NCBI RefSeq assembly: GCF_024345975.1
Contig: NZ_JAGQCD010000012.1
Span: forward strand, 34,106 to 98,105
Source of the DNA: Cyanobium sp. Cruz-8D1
Lineage (GTDB): Bacteria; Cyanobacteriota; Cyanobacteriia; PCC-6307; Cyanobiaceae
Direction: 5' to 3'
DNA length: 64,000 nt
Both the position numbers and the translations under genes were made by a program. Of the stretch, positions 1 through 9,361 are shown one piece after another. Positions within the stretch are counted from its first letter, which is position 1, and each line of letters starts with the position of its first letter. The notes below the pieces were generated by a model that saw nothing but the letters and a program-made list of their open reading frames with translations, ran no database searches and was not told the DNA's origin.

Positions 1-707
1 TGAGCCCCAGCGTGGCCGGGTTCCTGATGGAGAAGGAGCTGCAGTACCTGCAGGGCGCCATCGATGAGCCCAAGCGCCCCCTGGCCGCCATCGTGGGCGG
101 CTCCAAGGTGAGCAGCAAGATCGGCGTGCTCGAGTCGCTGATCGACAAGTGCGACAAGGTGCTGATCGGCGGCGGCATGATCTTCACCTTCTACAAGGCC
201 CGTGGGCTGGCGGTGGGCAAGAGCCTGGTGGAGGAGGACAAGCTCGAGCTTGCCAAGGAACTGGAAGCCAAGGCGGCCGCCAAGGGCGTCCAGCTGCTGC
301 TGCCCACCGATGTGGTGCTGGCCGACAACTTCGCCCCCGACGCCAACAGCCAGACCACGGCGATCGACGCCATCCCCGACGGCTGGATGGGCCTCGACAT
401 CGGCCCCGATTCGGTCAAGGCCTTCCAGGTTGCCCTCGCCGACTGCAAGACCGTGATCTGGAACGGCCCCATGGGCGTGTTCGAGTTCGACGCCTTCGCC
501 GCCGGCACCAACGCCATCGCCCACACCCTGGCCGAGCTCAGCGGCAAGGGCTGCTGCACGATCATCGGCGGCGGTGACTCCGTGGCCGCCGTGGAGAAGG
601 TGGGCGTGGCCGAGACGATGAGCCACATCTCCACCGGCGGCGGCGCCAGCCTCGAGCTGCTGGAAGGCAAGGTGCTGCCCGGCGTGGCCGCCCTCGACGA
701 GGCCTGA
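1..707 (+). CDS. pgk: phosphoglycerate kinase, C-terminal part (5' end outside window)
   Basis: Glycolytic and Calvin-cycle kinase that transfers phosphate between ATP and 3-phosphoglycerate in the cytosol. Only the last 234 residues are present; the frame is open to the window edge. Family signatures are GGSKVSSK near the start, the hinge stretch [12 protein letters not shown], the nucleotide-binding loop [13 protein letters not shown] and the terminal [14 protein letters not shown]. The 3' end was copied: a decayed second copy lies about 1.7 kb downstream. A weak hairpin (GCCTC/GAGGC) follows the stop, without a T-run. Identification is secure. Confidence 0.97.
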   Translation, partial: SPSVAGFLMEKELQYLQGAIDEPKRPLAAIVGGSKVSSKIGVLESLIDKCDKVLIGGGMIFTFYKARGLAVGKSLVEEDKLELAKELEAKAAAKGVQLLLPTDVVLADNFAPDANSQTTAIDAIPDGWMGLDIGPDSVKAFQVALADCKTVIWNGPMGVFEFDAFAAGTNAIAHTLAELSGKGCCTIIGGGDSVAAVEKVGVAETMSHISTGGGASLELLEGKVLPGVAALDEA

Positions 708-828
708 TCAGCGCGCCTCCTGGCGAGGCCCCGAACCCAACACGATGGTTTTGTGGTAACTTAGAATTGGGTTGGCATAAATTCATCCCTTCTCAAGAAG
801 TTACGGTCAACCTCGGGGCCTAAACATC

Positions 829-2088
829 ATGGAAAATGAGCTCGTAACCATGGAGCTGGAGATCGGTGAAGCTGCATTGGAGCAGAATGTTACTGGCATA
901 GATTCTGCTCCCGTATTCGAGACCCAGATCTACTCACTGTTTGTTCATACTATTATTGCCGAACCAACAGAATGGGTCTTATATCCGTGGCCCGGCGATG
1001 ATGGGCTCATTGTGGAGTGGAACCAAGGGGATGGGCTCGACTCCATCCCTACAGACGGTCTCAGCTACGAAGCTGACTTGTCGGCCGTCGAGAGCAACTG
1101 GATCGATGTCGATGACGAGATACCGATCGATATCACCTGGCCCATTAAGGACCAGGCCTTCGACTCCGGCGATCCGGAGACATGTCCATTGCCCGAACCA
1201 TTGATTTGCGAACTCGGGACTGATCCCATTGTTGCTGTTGCTGAAACAACAGTAACCGCGATGATGGAGGACCCGGAATTGGCGACCACAACATCTGGAA
1301 CCCTCGAGCCTCAGATTTATTACTCATATTATTCAATGGTTTCGATTCTCGCTCCATTCATTGAGGTTCAAGTCTCTCCTTGGCCCAGCGAAGATGGGGC
1401 CATCGCGGATCAGACCCCTAACTCCAGCGAGCCGGAGTCAGGTCCATTGTCCGATCCCTTGATCGGCGAATCTGCGACCGATGACTTGGTCCGGTCCGAC
1501 TGGCCACTCCCCTATATGCGCAGCGTCACCGCATCCCCGGAGAACCTCCGAAGCACCGACGCGGGGGTCGCGCAGCTGCCGATCGGTCCGGATCTGGTTG
1601 CATCACCTTCTGCCATGGCCGCGCTTCCAGACCCAGCACCAGCTACGGCTACGTCAGCTGGAATCAGCAGCGAGGCACCCGTGCCGCAACCTGGAGTCGA
1701 TCAGATCACTGGCAGATTGGCTGACGCCCAACCGGGCGCAGGCCAAGAAGTGGGGCGCAACCTGGCTGCCGAACCTGCTCCGGAGATCACCCCTGCCCCA
1801 GATGACTACATGACACCTCGGGGTAGGAGCTTCCAATTCGCCCTCGAGTCCCAAGCGCTCTTGGCGACTCCCCGCCGGCAAGAGTCCGGCGAAGCGGTGG
1901 GAACAACCTCGGAGTGGGGAGCTGCAGAGGGCACAAAGGTCACGGCCCCAGCGTCAACCCGGTCCATCCTCTTGCCAATGTCGATGACAGGATCCTCCGT
2001 GCGAAATCCCATGGAGGCGGGCTGGGGCACCGAGGGCCTTTTAGCCCCCCTGATTGCCGATCTGGTCCCCGACCTTTTCATGATTTAA
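829..2088 (+). CDS. unrecognised acidic protein with two internal repeats
   Basis: 419 residues that I cannot assign to a family. It is rich in Pro, Glu, Asp and Ser and has no obvious membrane segment or signal peptide, so it may be largely disordered. Two related segments are visible. Residues about 32-140 run from QIYSLFVHT through YPWPGDDG to PLPEPLICELGTD. Residues about 163-225 run from QIYYSYYS through SPWPSEDG to PLSDPLIGESATD. Base composition is less GC-rich than pgk, especially in the first half, suggesting recent acquisition. It sits between intact pgk and a decayed gene copy, inside a duplicated stretch. No Shine-Dalgarno precedes the ATG. Translation is plausible from the long open frame but unproven. 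Confidence 0.55.
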   Translation: MENELVTMELEIGEAALEQNVTGIDSAPVFETQIYSLFVHTIIAEPTEWVLYPWPGDDGLIVEWNQGDGLDSIPTDGLSYEADLSAVESNWIDVDDEIPIDITWPIKDQAFDSGDPETCPLPEPLICELGTDPIVAVAETTVTAMMEDPELATTTSGTLEPQIYYSYYSMVSILAPFIEVQVSPWPSEDGAIADQTPNSSEPESGPLSDPLIGESATDDLVRSDWPLPYMRSVTASPENLRSTDAGVAQLPIGPDLVASPSAMAALPDPAPATATSAGISSEAPVPQPGVDQITGRLADAQPGAGQEVGRNLAAEPAPEITPAPDDYMTPRGRSFQFALESQALLATPRRQESGEAVGTTSEWGAAEGTKVTAPASTRSILLPMSMTGSSVRNPMEAGWGTEGLLAPLIADLVPDLFMI

Positions 2089-2214
2089 GCGTTCGCTGAA
2101 AAGCCCGGTCGTCGATTGAGGAGCGGATCCGGGCGACCCTCCGCTCAGGCGGATCCTGAAGCTGGCGGATCAAGCCTTCGATTGACTCACTGAAGGCGCG
2201 GCCTGGCAGTCGAT

Positions 2215-2371
2215 GCGTTCTTCCAACATGCAGGTGCTCAGGGCCGCGTGGGTGCTGGCGGCCAGCACACCACTCTCCCCTTCTGGAGGATGGCGATGCG
2301 GCCCCCTTGCTCGTTAACGGCAGGGCCTTCATGCCCGGGAAATTCTTCTCCCTGTTGGGCCGGAGTGAGCC
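2215..2371 (-). pseudogene. decayed copy of the small secreted-protein gene just downstream
   Basis: On the minus strand this stretch resembles the middle of the intact gene about 0.6 kb downstream. The shared core reads GRIAILQKGRVVC here and ARIAILQSGERC there, preceded in both by a PAQ...FP...K/H pattern. The nucleotide run tctggaggatggcgatgcgg is shared. No start and no complete frame remain. It forms the first half of a duplicated unit whose second half is the neighbouring pgk fragment. Confidence 0.7.
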
Positions 2372-2386
2372 GGTCTCCTTCACTGG

Positions 2387-2622
2387 CTCGACCATCAGCC
2401 CCGATTCGGCGAAAGCCTTCCAGGACGCCCTGGCCGAGCTCAGCGGCAAGGGCTGTTGCACGATCACGGTGGCGGTGATTCGGTGGGAGTGACTCCGTGG
2501 CCGCCGTGGAGAAGGTGGGTGTGGCCGAGACGATGAGCCACATCTCCACCGGCGGCGGCGCCAGCCTCGAGCTGCTGGAAGGCAAGGTGCTGCCCGGCGT
2601 GGCCGCCCTCGACGAGGCCTGA
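2387..2622 (+). pseudogene. partial, internally deleted copy of the pgk 3' end
   Basis: Near-identical to the last part of pgk, ending with the same codons and a TGA. It begins in the region encoding GPDSVKAFQ and then jumps to the region encoding [12 protein letters not shown], a loss of roughly 90 bases. It also carries a short scrambled insertion around the GGGDS loop that breaks the frame. The last ~120 bases are almost unchanged, so the duplication is fairly recent or kept similar by gene conversion. It cannot make a functional kinase. Confidence 0.9.
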
Positions 2623-2631
2623 AGCCCGGCC

Positions 2632-3054
2632 TCAGTTGGCCCGTGGGGTGCCGGGCCGGCCCTCACCCCATGTCCCCTTGCGGTCGCCCTTGCCCCACTG
2701 GGGCATGGCGATGCCGTTGCGTTCGAACAGCGCCTTCATCGACGCCCGATTCTGTTGGCGCTGGCGCTGACTGGCTTCGCGCTGCTGCTTCATGCAGGCG
2801 CGCAGGGCTTCGCTGCTGCCGGCGGCCGACAGGCAGCGCTCGCCGCTCTGGAGGATGGCGATGCGGGCCCGCTGGTCGCTGATCGCCAGGCGCTTCTGGT
2901 CCGGAAAGATCTTCTGCATCTGGGCGGGCGTGGGCCGTCCGGCGTCGGAGGGGCTGCCCTGGGCCATGGCGACACCGGTGGAAACGAGGACCGCCGCAAG
3001 AACGGCGATGCGCAGGGGCTGAAGCAGGTTGGCAGGCATGGGAGGAACAGTCAT
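2632..3054 (-). CDS. small secreted protein of unknown function
   Basis: About 140 residues. A signal peptide (hydrophobic IAVLAAVLVSTGVAMA, likely cleaved after AMA) predicts export to the periplasm. The mature part has a conserved-looking core (QMQKIFPDQKRLAISDQRA, then RIAILQSGERC), a second cysteine in LRACM, and a Gln/Arg-rich stretch (KQQREASQRQRQQ) that may be helical. It is convergent with pgk, and a decayed paralogue lies in the duplicated unit upstream. The start is uncertain: ATGs at 3066, 3054 and 3039 all keep the signal peptide and none has a clear ribosome site. No function is claimed. Confidence 0.7.
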   Translation of the reverse strand: MTVPPMPANLLQPLRIAVLAAVLVSTGVAMAQGSPSDAGRPTPAQMQKIFPDQKRLAISDQRARIAILQSGERCLSAAGSSEALRACMKQQREASQRQRQQNRASMKALFERNGIAMPQWGKGDRKGTWGEGRPGTPRAN

Positions 3055-3158
3055 CAACGATTCCATCGTGACCAGAAGGTGTGACGGGAATCGGACTGGC
3101 TGAGCGCCACCTGTGACCGGATGCAACTAGGGATCCCAAAGAAGCTGGAAGGCCCCCC

Positions 3159-4562
3159 TCACACCCCCGGCAAGGGCCAGGCCCGCAGCGCCACGGCGAA
3201 GCGCCCCGGCGACGAATCGGCAGCGGCAGTCGCCTCCAGCCGCCGCAAGTCACCGCCATGGTCGCGGGCCACCTTGGCGGCGATGGCCAGGCCCAGGCCG
3301 CAGTGCCCCTCGCCGCCGCGGGCCTGATCGAGCCGCTGGAAGGGCGTCATGGCCTTCAGCCACTGCTCCCGGTCGATGCCTTCACCACAGTCCCAGACCT
3401 GGATCTCGAAACCGCTCTCCACGGATCCGGCCTCGCCATGGACCCGCATCGCCCCGTCGCCCGGGCCAAGGGGCCGCAGCACCAGCCGCAGGGGCGGCCG
3501 GCCGTAGGTGAGGGCGTTGTCGAGCAGGTTGCCCACCGCCCGCGCCAGCGCAATCGGGCGCACCCGCCGCACCAGGGGCTCCAGATCCAGCTCCAGGGGC
3601 ACCTCCCCCACCGCCGCTGCCGACTCCGCCACCAGGGCATCGAGCGGCACGAGCACGGGACTCTCCCCGGCTTCAGCCCCGGCGAAGATCATGAACTGGC
3701 GGGTGATCCGCTCGATCGAGCGGATGTCGGCCTGGGCCCGCTCCAGCTCCTGGGGCGCCATCGGGCCCTCGGCGGCAAGGGCGAGGCGCAACCGCAGCCG
3801 GGTCAGGGGACTGCGCAGGTCGTGGGCGATGCCGGCCAGCATCGTGGTGCGCTCCCGGCCGGAATCCTCCAGCCGCAGCAACATGGCGTTGAACCTGGCC
3901 ATCAGCTGTCGCACCGCCGGGGCGCCCTGGTCCGGCAGGGCCTCGGGCAGGGCTTCCAGGCCCACGTCGGCCAGGGCCTCCTGCAGGCGGGTCAGGGGCC
4001 GCTGGATCTCCAGCGTCAGGAACAGCAGCAGGGCCCCGAGCGCGCCCAGCCCGATCGACAAGGACAGCAACAAGGGATCGGGCGGCCAGCCGCGCGGTGA
4101 AGGCAAAGAAACGAACAGCCACACCGGCTCGAGGGGGGAAGCCATCTCCACCCACACCCCCCGCCGCGGGGAGGAGGCCGGCTGGACCGCCGGACAACGG
4201 CCCAGCCGGCGGCACAGCTCCGCCTGCAGCCGCTCGGCCTGCCAGCGCAGCCGCCGGTCCCCCCGGCCCACCCACCTCGCCGCTGCCGCCGGCTCCGGCC
4301 GGCGGCCCACCACCAGCTGCATGCCGCTGATCTGGCCGAGCACCTCCGGGCTGAAGCGTTCCAGGGCCACCTCCCCCAGCACGAGGTTCGAGGCCACCTC
4401 CGAGCCCGTCTGAATCAGCAGCTGCTGGGCCAGGCGCCGACCCAGCAGCAGGTGCAGCAGCAGCAGGCTGAGGGCGGCCGCGCCCGTGCCAGCCAGCAGG
4501 TATCCCACTGTGCGCACCAGCGACGGCCGCCAGAAGCGATCAGGACTGGCGGGGCTTGCCAT
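3159..4562 (-). CDS. EnvZ-type sensor histidine kinase
   Basis: Membrane sensor kinase of a two-component pair. A first membrane helix (TVGYLLAGTGAAALSLLLLH) is followed by a periplasmic loop of about 110 residues and a second helix (LLLSLSIGLGALGALLLFL). Then come a HAMP-like linker, the H-box AGIAHDLRSPLTRLRL with phospho-acceptor His near residue 247, and an ATPase domain with N box (NLLDNALTYG), G1 (DCGEGI), F box (PFQRL) and G2 (GHCGLGLAI). It follows the response regulator and overlaps it by 23 nt when started at the ATG chosen here. ATGs at 4583 and 4604 are alternatives. The H-box resembles EnvZ, but the periplasmic loop gives no clue to the stimulus. Confidence 0.9.
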   Translation of the reverse strand: MASPASPDRFWRPSLVRTVGYLLAGTGAAALSLLLLHLLLGRRLAQQLLIQTGSEVASNLVLGEVALERFSPEVLGQISGMQLVVGRRPEPAAAARWVGRGDRRLRWQAERLQAELCRRLGRCPAVQPASSPRRGVWVEMASPLEPVWLFVSLPSPRGWPPDPLLLSLSIGLGALGALLLFLTLEIQRPLTRLQEALADVGLEALPEALPDQGAPAVRQLMARFNAMLLRLEDSGRERTTMLAGIAHDLRSPLTRLRLRLALAAEGPMAPQELERAQADIRSIERITRQFMIFAGAEAGESPVLVPLDALVAESAAAVGEVPLELDLEPLVRRVRPIALARAVGNLLDNALTYGRPPLRLVLRPLGPGDGAMRVHGEAGSVESGFEIQVWDCGEGIDREQWLKAMTPFQRLDQARGGEGHCGLGLAIAAKVARDHGGDLRRLEATAAADSSPGRFAVALRAWPLPGV

Positions 4563-5265
4563 CGGGGACGAAGACGTAGCCATAGCCCCAGACCGTCTGC
4601 ACATAGCGGGGCCGGGCCGGCTCCGGTTCGATCAGCCGCCGCAACCGTGAGACCTGCACGTCCATGCTGCGACTGTCGGTGTCGCTGCCCGGGCCCCGGG
4701 CCAGTTCGATCAGCCGCTCCCGTGACAGGGGCCGGTGGGGGTGCTGTACGAAGGCCGCCAGCAGGGCGAACTCGCCGCCGGTGATCGTCAGCGCCTCCCC
4801 CTGGCGCTCCAGGGTGCGCGCCGCCAGATCCACCTCGAGATCGCCGAAGCCGATCCGGGCCCCATCGGGCTGGGGCAATCCGCCGGGGAGAGTGCCGCGG
4901 CGACGCAGCACCGCCTCGATCCGGGCGGTCAGCTCCCGCGGCAGGAACGGCTTGGCCAGGTAGTCGTCGGCCCCCTGCTCGAGGCCGATGATCCGATCCA
5001 CGGCATCGGCCCGGGCCGTCAGCATCAGCACCGGCAGGTCGTCGTCCCCGTCCCGCAGGCGCCGCAGCAAGGTGAGGCCGTCGTCGCCGGGCAGCATCAG
5101 GTCGAGCACCAGCAGATCAGGACGCTGGCCCTCCAGCCGGGCCATCAGCTGGGCGCCGTCGCCCATGCAGCGGACCTCGTAGCCCTGGTCCCCCAGGTAG
5201 GTGGACAGGAGATGGCGCAGATCCGGATCGTCATCCACCACCCAGATCCGATGCGGTCGGCCCAT
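4540..5265 (-). CDS. OmpR-family response regulator
   Basis: 241 residues. The receiver domain (1-120) has the acidic pocket VVDDDPD, phospho-acceptor Asp55 in LLVLDLMLP and the conserved Lys105 in YLAKPF. A C-terminal winged-helix DNA-binding domain (about 140-235) ends in the typical RPRYVQTVWGYGYVF. It pairs with the overlapping EnvZ-type kinase, so phosphotransfer between them is expected. It starts only 3 nt after the stop of the secreted protein gene upstream, which suggests a three-gene transcript. Target genes cannot be read from the sequence. Confidence 0.93.
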   Translation of the reverse strand: MGRPHRIWVVDDDPDLRHLLSTYLGDQGYEVRCMGDGAQLMARLEGQRPDLLVLDLMLPGDDGLTLLRRLRDGDDDLPVLMLTARADAVDRIIGLEQGADDYLAKPFLPRELTARIEAVLRRRGTLPGGLPQPDGARIGFGDLEVDLAARTLERQGEALTITGGEFALLAAFVQHPHRPLSRERLIELARGPGSDTDSRSMDVQVSRLRRLIEPEPARPRYVQTVWGYGYVFVPDGKPRQS

Positions 5266-5268
5266 GGT

Positions 5269-6060
5269 TCAGGGCTCGAGCGATTGGCGATCGGCGACAA
5301 CGCGCACCCGCTTGGTGGCGCTGACGATGCCGTCGGGATGCACCAGCAGCACGGCCCAGGTCTGGGAACCGGGGGCGAGGGGGGCCTGCACGATCTTGAA
5401 CAGCCCGCCGCCACCGAGGGCACCGAGCTCCATGCTCGGGCTGGCCATCGTGGACTGCTGCTGGGGGGTGATGGCCGCAATGCCCCCAGCGGAGAGGGCA
5501 CCGTCGAGCGGATCGTCGAAGATCACGTCGACGTCGTAGCGCTGGCCGGTCAGCACCGCGTCGGGGATCAGCAGGCTCACCGGCAGGGGCCTATCACCGC
5601 TGCGCAGCAACGACCGCTCCCGCAGCACCGTCTGGCCATTGATGCGGGTGCCATCGCTCTGCAGGGCCAGCTGCTGCTCCGCCTCCAGCCGGTAGGTGGT
5701 GCCGCCCTGGCGCCGGGTGCCATCCACCCGAAGGGTCACGGTGGGCTGGCCATTCCGCATCAGGGTGCCGCTGCGCAGCTGCCAGCGGGCATCGGGAAAC
5801 TGCTGCCGCAGCAAGCGGCGGCGGTTTTCGAGCTGGGCGGGATCCAGCCCAGGCCCCGCCTGCAGCAGGCCGGCCAGGGCCGTGTCGGAGTTGCTGTTAA
5901 GGGCGCTTTCGAGGGCCTGCAGCTGGGCGGGCGAGGGGGGGGCCGCCAGGGCGGGGGCCACACCAGTGCCGGCCAGCACGATGGTCGCCAGCAGAGCGCC
6001 CAGCCGCTGCGACGACCGAACCGGGGGGAGGGGGGCGTTCAGCGGGCGGGACGGGGCCAT
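5269..6060 (-). CDS. secreted protein of unknown function, first gene of a two-component operon
   Basis: 263 residues with an N-terminal signal peptide (LGALLATIVLAGTGVAPALA, cleaved near ALA-AP), so probably periplasmic. The mature part has an N-terminal helical stretch of about 60 residues and a C-terminal half rich in beta-like segments (QPTVTLRVDGTRRQGGTTY, GQRYDVDVIFDDPLDG, SQTWAVLLVHPDG). I recognise no domain. It lies 3 nt upstream of an OmpR-type regulator and its kinase on the same strand, so it may be an accessory sensor or a regulated product; that is inference from position only. Confidence 0.8.
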   Translation of the reverse strand: MAPSRPLNAPLPPVRSSQRLGALLATIVLAGTGVAPALAAPPSPAQLQALESALNSNSDTALAGLLQAGPGLDPAQLENRRRLLRQQFPDARWQLRSGTLMRNGQPTVTLRVDGTRRQGGTTYRLEAEQQLALQSDGTRINGQTVLRERSLLRSGDRPLPVSLLIPDAVLTGQRYDVDVIFDDPLDGALSAGGIAAITPQQQSTMASPSMELGALGGGGLFKIVQAPLAPGSQTWAVLLVHPDGIVSATKRVRVVADRQSLEP

Positions 6061-6137
6061 GGAGAGGGAGGGAACCGGGGCGGCGGTGGGCGGACCGGAA
6101 TCGGCTTTTAAGTTAGGCGCGCTCGTCCCACCCGCCC

Positions 6138-7223
6138 ATGCCGACCCTGCTGATCGCCGCCAGCGGCACGGGTGGCCACCTGTTCCCCGCCCTGGCGGTG
6201 GCCGAAGCCCTTCCCGCCGACTGGCAGGTGCACTGGGTGGGGGTGCCGAACCGGCTGGAGACCGACCTTGTCCCCAGCCGTTACCCCCTGCACATGGTGC
6301 GGGCCGGCGGACTGCAGGGCCGGGGGCTGCGGAAGCTCTGGAACCTGCTGCAACTGCTGCTGGCCGTGCTGCCGATGCGGCGCCTGATCCGGCGGGAGGG
6401 GGTGAGCGTGGTGTTCAGCAGCGGCGGGTACATCGCCGCGCCGGCGATCCTGGCCGCCCGCTGGTGCGGGGTGCCGGTGGTGCTGCACGAAAGCAACGCC
6501 ATCCCGGGCCGGGTGACCCGGCTGCTGGGCCCCCTGTGCACCCGGGTGGCGGTGGGTCTCCCCCAGGCAGCCGAGCGCTTGCCCCGCTGTCGGCCTCTGG
6601 TCTGCGGCACCCCAGTAAGACGGGACTTCCTCACCCCCTCGCCCCTGCCGGAGTGGGTGCCGAAGGGCGACGGTCCCCTGCTGCTGGTGATGGGGGGCAG
6701 CCAGGGGGCCCTGCGCCTTAACCGCATGGTGCGGCCCCTGCTGCCGCAACTGGCGGCCAGCGGTTGCCGCATCGTGCACCTCACGGGTAGCCAGGATCCG
6801 GATGCCGGAGCGCTGCACCTCGACGGGGTGGTGGAGCGGGCCTTCAGCGACGAACTGCCGGGCCTGCTGCAGCACTGCGACCTGGCCGTCAGCCGAGCCG
6901 GCGCCGGCAGCCTCAGCGAACTGGCCGTCTGCGGCACCCCGGCGATCCTGGTGCCCTTCCCGGCGGCCGCCGACCGGCATCAGGACGCCAATGCCGCCGC
7001 CGCCGCCAGCCTGGGCGCCGCGGTGATCGTCTGGCAGCACGAGCCCGGTGAGCCGGCCCTGGAGCGGGCCGTGTGGCGGCTGCTGGGGCCCCGCCTGCGG
7101 CGGACGGCCGCCGGTGCCGATCCCCTGGCGTCGCTGCGGGACGGCATGGAGGCCCTGGCGGTGCGGGACGCCGACCGGCGGCTGGTGCAGGTGCTGGTGG
7201 AAGAGGTCAGCGGCCGCGGTTGA
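6138..7223 (+). CDS. murG: MurG, lipid II-forming N-acetylglucosamine transferase
   Basis: Adds GlcNAc to lipid I to give lipid II on the cytoplasmic face of the membrane, the last intracellular step of peptidoglycan precursor synthesis. The GT-B fold shows the N-terminal glycine loop [15 protein letters not shown], a second G loop ([10 protein letters not shown]), HESNAIPGR, and the UDP-GlcNAc site of the C-terminal half ([11 protein letters not shown], then [12 protein letters not shown] and the [10 protein letters not shown] stretch). At 361 residues it matches the usual length. It is convergent with the downstream aminotransferase-like gene, with a 17-nt 3' overlap. Confidence 0.97.
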   Translation: MPTLLIAASGTGGHLFPALAVAEALPADWQVHWVGVPNRLETDLVPSRYPLHMVRAGGLQGRGLRKLWNLLQLLLAVLPMRRLIRREGVSVVFSSGGYIAAPAILAARWCGVPVVLHESNAIPGRVTRLLGPLCTRVAVGLPQAAERLPRCRPLVCGTPVRRDFLTPSPLPEWVPKGDGPLLLVMGGSQGALRLNRMVRPLLPQLAASGCRIVHLTGSQDPDAGALHLDGVVERAFSDELPGLLQHCDLAVSRAGAGSLSELAVCGTPAILVPFPAAADRHQDANAAAAASLGAAVIVWQHEPGEPALERAVWRLLGPRLRRTAAGADPLASLRDGMEALAVRDADRRLVQVLVEEVSGRG

Positions 7224-8361
7224 TCTGCTCCAGGGCCGCCAGCAGGCGCCGGTTGCCGGCCCTGCTCTGCACGGCGATCCGCAGCCAGCCCTCCCCCAGG
7301 CCTTCAAAGGAGCGGCAGTCGCGCACCAGGATCCGGTGCTGACGTTCCAGCGCCAGCCGCAGCGGCTGGAGCGAAGCGGCCGCTGCTGTGCTCCGCACCA
7401 GCAGGTAGTTGGCGGCCGAGGGCAGGGGCTCCAGACCGGGCACCGCCGCCAGACGGCCCGCCAGCCAGGCGCCCTCTGCCGCCACCCAGTGCTGCACCCG
7501 CTGCTGCCAGCGCCGCAGGCCGGCCTGATCGGCCATCAGGGCCTGCCCCGCCGCCGCCGCCAGGCCGTTGACGGGCCAGGGGTCGCGCCAGGCCGCCCAG
7601 CGGGACAGCCGCTCAGCGCCGCCCAGGGCGTAGCCGAGGCGCAGACCGGCGATCGAGAACAGCTTGGTGAGGCTGCGAATCACCACGAGGTTGGGATGGG
7701 CCGGCAGGAGCGGCAGCAGCGACTGGTCCTCGCCGGCGGGCACCAGCGGCAGGAACGCCTCATCGGCCACCACCAGGGCGAACCGCTCCAGCAGGGGCTG
7801 CAGTGAGGCCCGGCTCCAGAGCTGGCCGGTGGGGTTGTGGGGATTGGTGAGCCACAGCACGGCCGGACGGGATGACGCGGCGGCCGTGGCGATGGCGGCC
7901 TCGGCCAGCGGCCAGGCGCTGGGGCCGGCGCCGCGCCAGTCCAGGGGCAGCGGCAGGCTTAGCCACGCGCCGCCCCAGCAGTCCAGGGCCCGGCGGTAAT
8001 CGGCGAATCCCGGCGCCGGCAGCAGGCTCAGGCCACTGGCGGCAGCATCCCGCGCCGCCCAGGTGAACAGTTCGGCGGCGCCGTTGCCGGGCAGGACCAT
8101 GGCCGGATCGAGCCCGTGCCAGGCGGCGATGGCCCCGCGCAGGGCCCGGTAGTCCCGGTCGGGATAGTCGCGCAGGTCGGAGGAGAGCGCCCGGCGCAGC
8201 AGACGCCGCAGCCGCGGCGGCGGGCCGAAGGGCACCAGGGAGGCACTGGCGTCCAGCAACTGCTGGGGCCGGCAACCGAGGCGTCGGGCGGCCGCCTGGC
8301 GATTGCCGCCGTGGGGTTCTGGCGATTCAGGCCGCCCCGTCACCGGGTGGTGAGCTGGCAC
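7207..8361 (-). CDS. PLP-dependent aminotransferase-fold enzyme, probable threonine-phosphate decarboxylase
   Basis: Fold-type I PLP enzyme of about 384 residues. Visible are NGAAELF near the cofactor phosphate site, the TNPHNPTGQ loop, VVADEAFLP, the Schiff-base lysine in [16 protein letters not shown] and the C-terminal Arg in EGWLRIAVQ. The overall pattern fits the histidinol-phosphate aminotransferase/CobD group. CobD makes aminopropanol phosphate for the cobalamin nucleotide loop, and these cyanobacteria make corrinoids. A GTG with GGAG just upstream is taken as start; a GTG at 8343 is an alternative. The frame stays open further upstream but would overlap the divergent MoxR gene. An amino-acid aminotransferase role cannot be excluded. 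Confidence 0.85.
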   Translation of the reverse strand: MPAHHPVTGRPESPEPHGGNRQAAARRLGCRPQQLLDASASLVPFGPPPRLRRLLRRALSSDLRDYPDRDYRALRGAIAAWHGLDPAMVLPGNGAAELFTWAARDAAASGLSLLPAPGFADYRRALDCWGGAWLSLPLPLDWRGAGPSAWPLAEAAIATAAASSRPAVLWLTNPHNPTGQLWSRASLQPLLERFALVVADEAFLPLVPAGEDQSLLPLLPAHPNLVVIRSLTKLFSIAGLRLGYALGGAERLSRWAAWRDPWPVNGLAAAAGQALMADQAGLRRWQQRVQHWVAAEGAWLAGRLAAVPGLEPLPSAANYLLVRSTAAAASLQPLRLALERQHRILVRDCRSFEGLGEGWLRIAVQSRAGNRRLLAALEQINRGR

Positions 8362-8449
8362 CGGCTCCAGGGAACATTCAGCCGTTTGTAACACGGAAGG
8401 GTGGCGGTGCTGCTGCAATGGGGGAACAACCGGTGACCGCACCCGTCCC

Positions 8450-9361
8450 GTGCCCACGCCTCCTCTCCAGCCGGTGATCAGCGCGATCGGAGAGGTGCTG
8501 CTGGGCAAGGAGCACCAGGTGCGGCTGGCCCTGGCCTGCCTGCTGGCCCGTGGCCACCTGCTGATCGAGGACCTGCCCGGCATGGGCAAGACCACCCTGG
8601 CGGAGGCCCTGGCCCGCAGTTTCGGGCTCGGCTTCAAGCGGGTGAGCTTCACCAGCGATCTGCTGCCCGCCGATCTGACCGGGCTGAACGTGTTCGACCC
8701 CGGCGCCGCCAGCTTCCATTTCCAGCCCGGCCCCCTGTTCAGCCAGGTGCTGCTGGCCGATGAGATCAACCGGGCCAGCCCCCGCACCCAGAGCGCGCTG
8801 CTGGAGGCGATGGCCGCCGGGAGAGTGAGCGTGGACGGCGTCAGCCATCCCCTGCCCCGGCCCTTTCTGGTGATCGCCACCCAGAACGGCCTCGACCAGG
8901 GGGGCACCTCGGCGCTGCCGGAATCCCAGCTGGACCGTTTCCTGATGCGCCTCGGCCTGGGCTACCCCCCCCGCCAGGCGGAGCAGGCCCTGCTGCGGGG
9001 TGAGGGCCTGCTGCCCGATCGCCTCAACGGCGCTTTCGGGCCGGAAGATCTGCTGGAGCTGCAGGGGCGTTGCGACCGGCAGCACTGCAGCGCCGCCCTG
9101 CTCGACTACGTGCTCGACCTGCTGGAACGCAGCCGCCGCCAGCCGGCCCAGGGCCACCCCCTCTCCCCCCGGGCCGGGCTGGCCCTGGTGGCCGCCGCCC
9201 GCGCCTGGTCGCTGCTGGAGGGGCGCGACCATGTGATTCCGGACGACGTCCAGGCGGTGCTGGCCGCCGTCTGCGAGCACCGCATGGACGGCGGCCAGCG
9301 CGGGGACGGCGACGGGGCTCTGAGCCAGCGGCTCCAGGCAGGTGTCGATGGACTTCGGTAG
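8450..9361 (+). CDS. MoxR-family AAA+ ATPase
   Basis: 303 residues; a chaperone-like ATPase thought to help assemble or activate partner proteins. Walker A is EDLPGMGKTTLAEAL, Walker B is VLLADEINRA, followed by SALLEAMAAGRVSVDG and sensor 1 ATQNGLDQGG, with the small lid domain near PLSPRAGLAL. The start is a GTG without a strong ribosome site. It overlaps the following DUF58 gene by about 14 nt, and that gene overlaps a transglutaminase-like gene. This MoxR/DUF58/transglutaminase order recurs in many bacteria. Confidence 0.93.
   Translation: MPTPPLQPVISAIGEVLLGKEHQVRLALACLLARGHLLIEDLPGMGKTTLAEALARSFGLGFKRVSFTSDLLPADLTGLNVFDPGAASFHFQPGPLFSQVLLADEINRASPRTQSALLEAMAAGRVSVDGVSHPLPRPFLVIATQNGLDQGGTSALPESQLDRFLMRLGLGYPPRQAEQALLRGEGLLPDRLNGAFGPEDLLELQGRCDRQHCSAALLDYVLDLLERSRRQPAQGHPLSPRAGLALVAAARAWSLLEGRDHVIPDDVQAVLAAVCEHRMDGGQRGDGDGALSQRLQAGVDGLR

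Noticed and set aside
8362..8907. N-terminal extension of the CobD-like gene
   Set aside because: It would overlap the MoxR gene on the other strand and has no family similarity.
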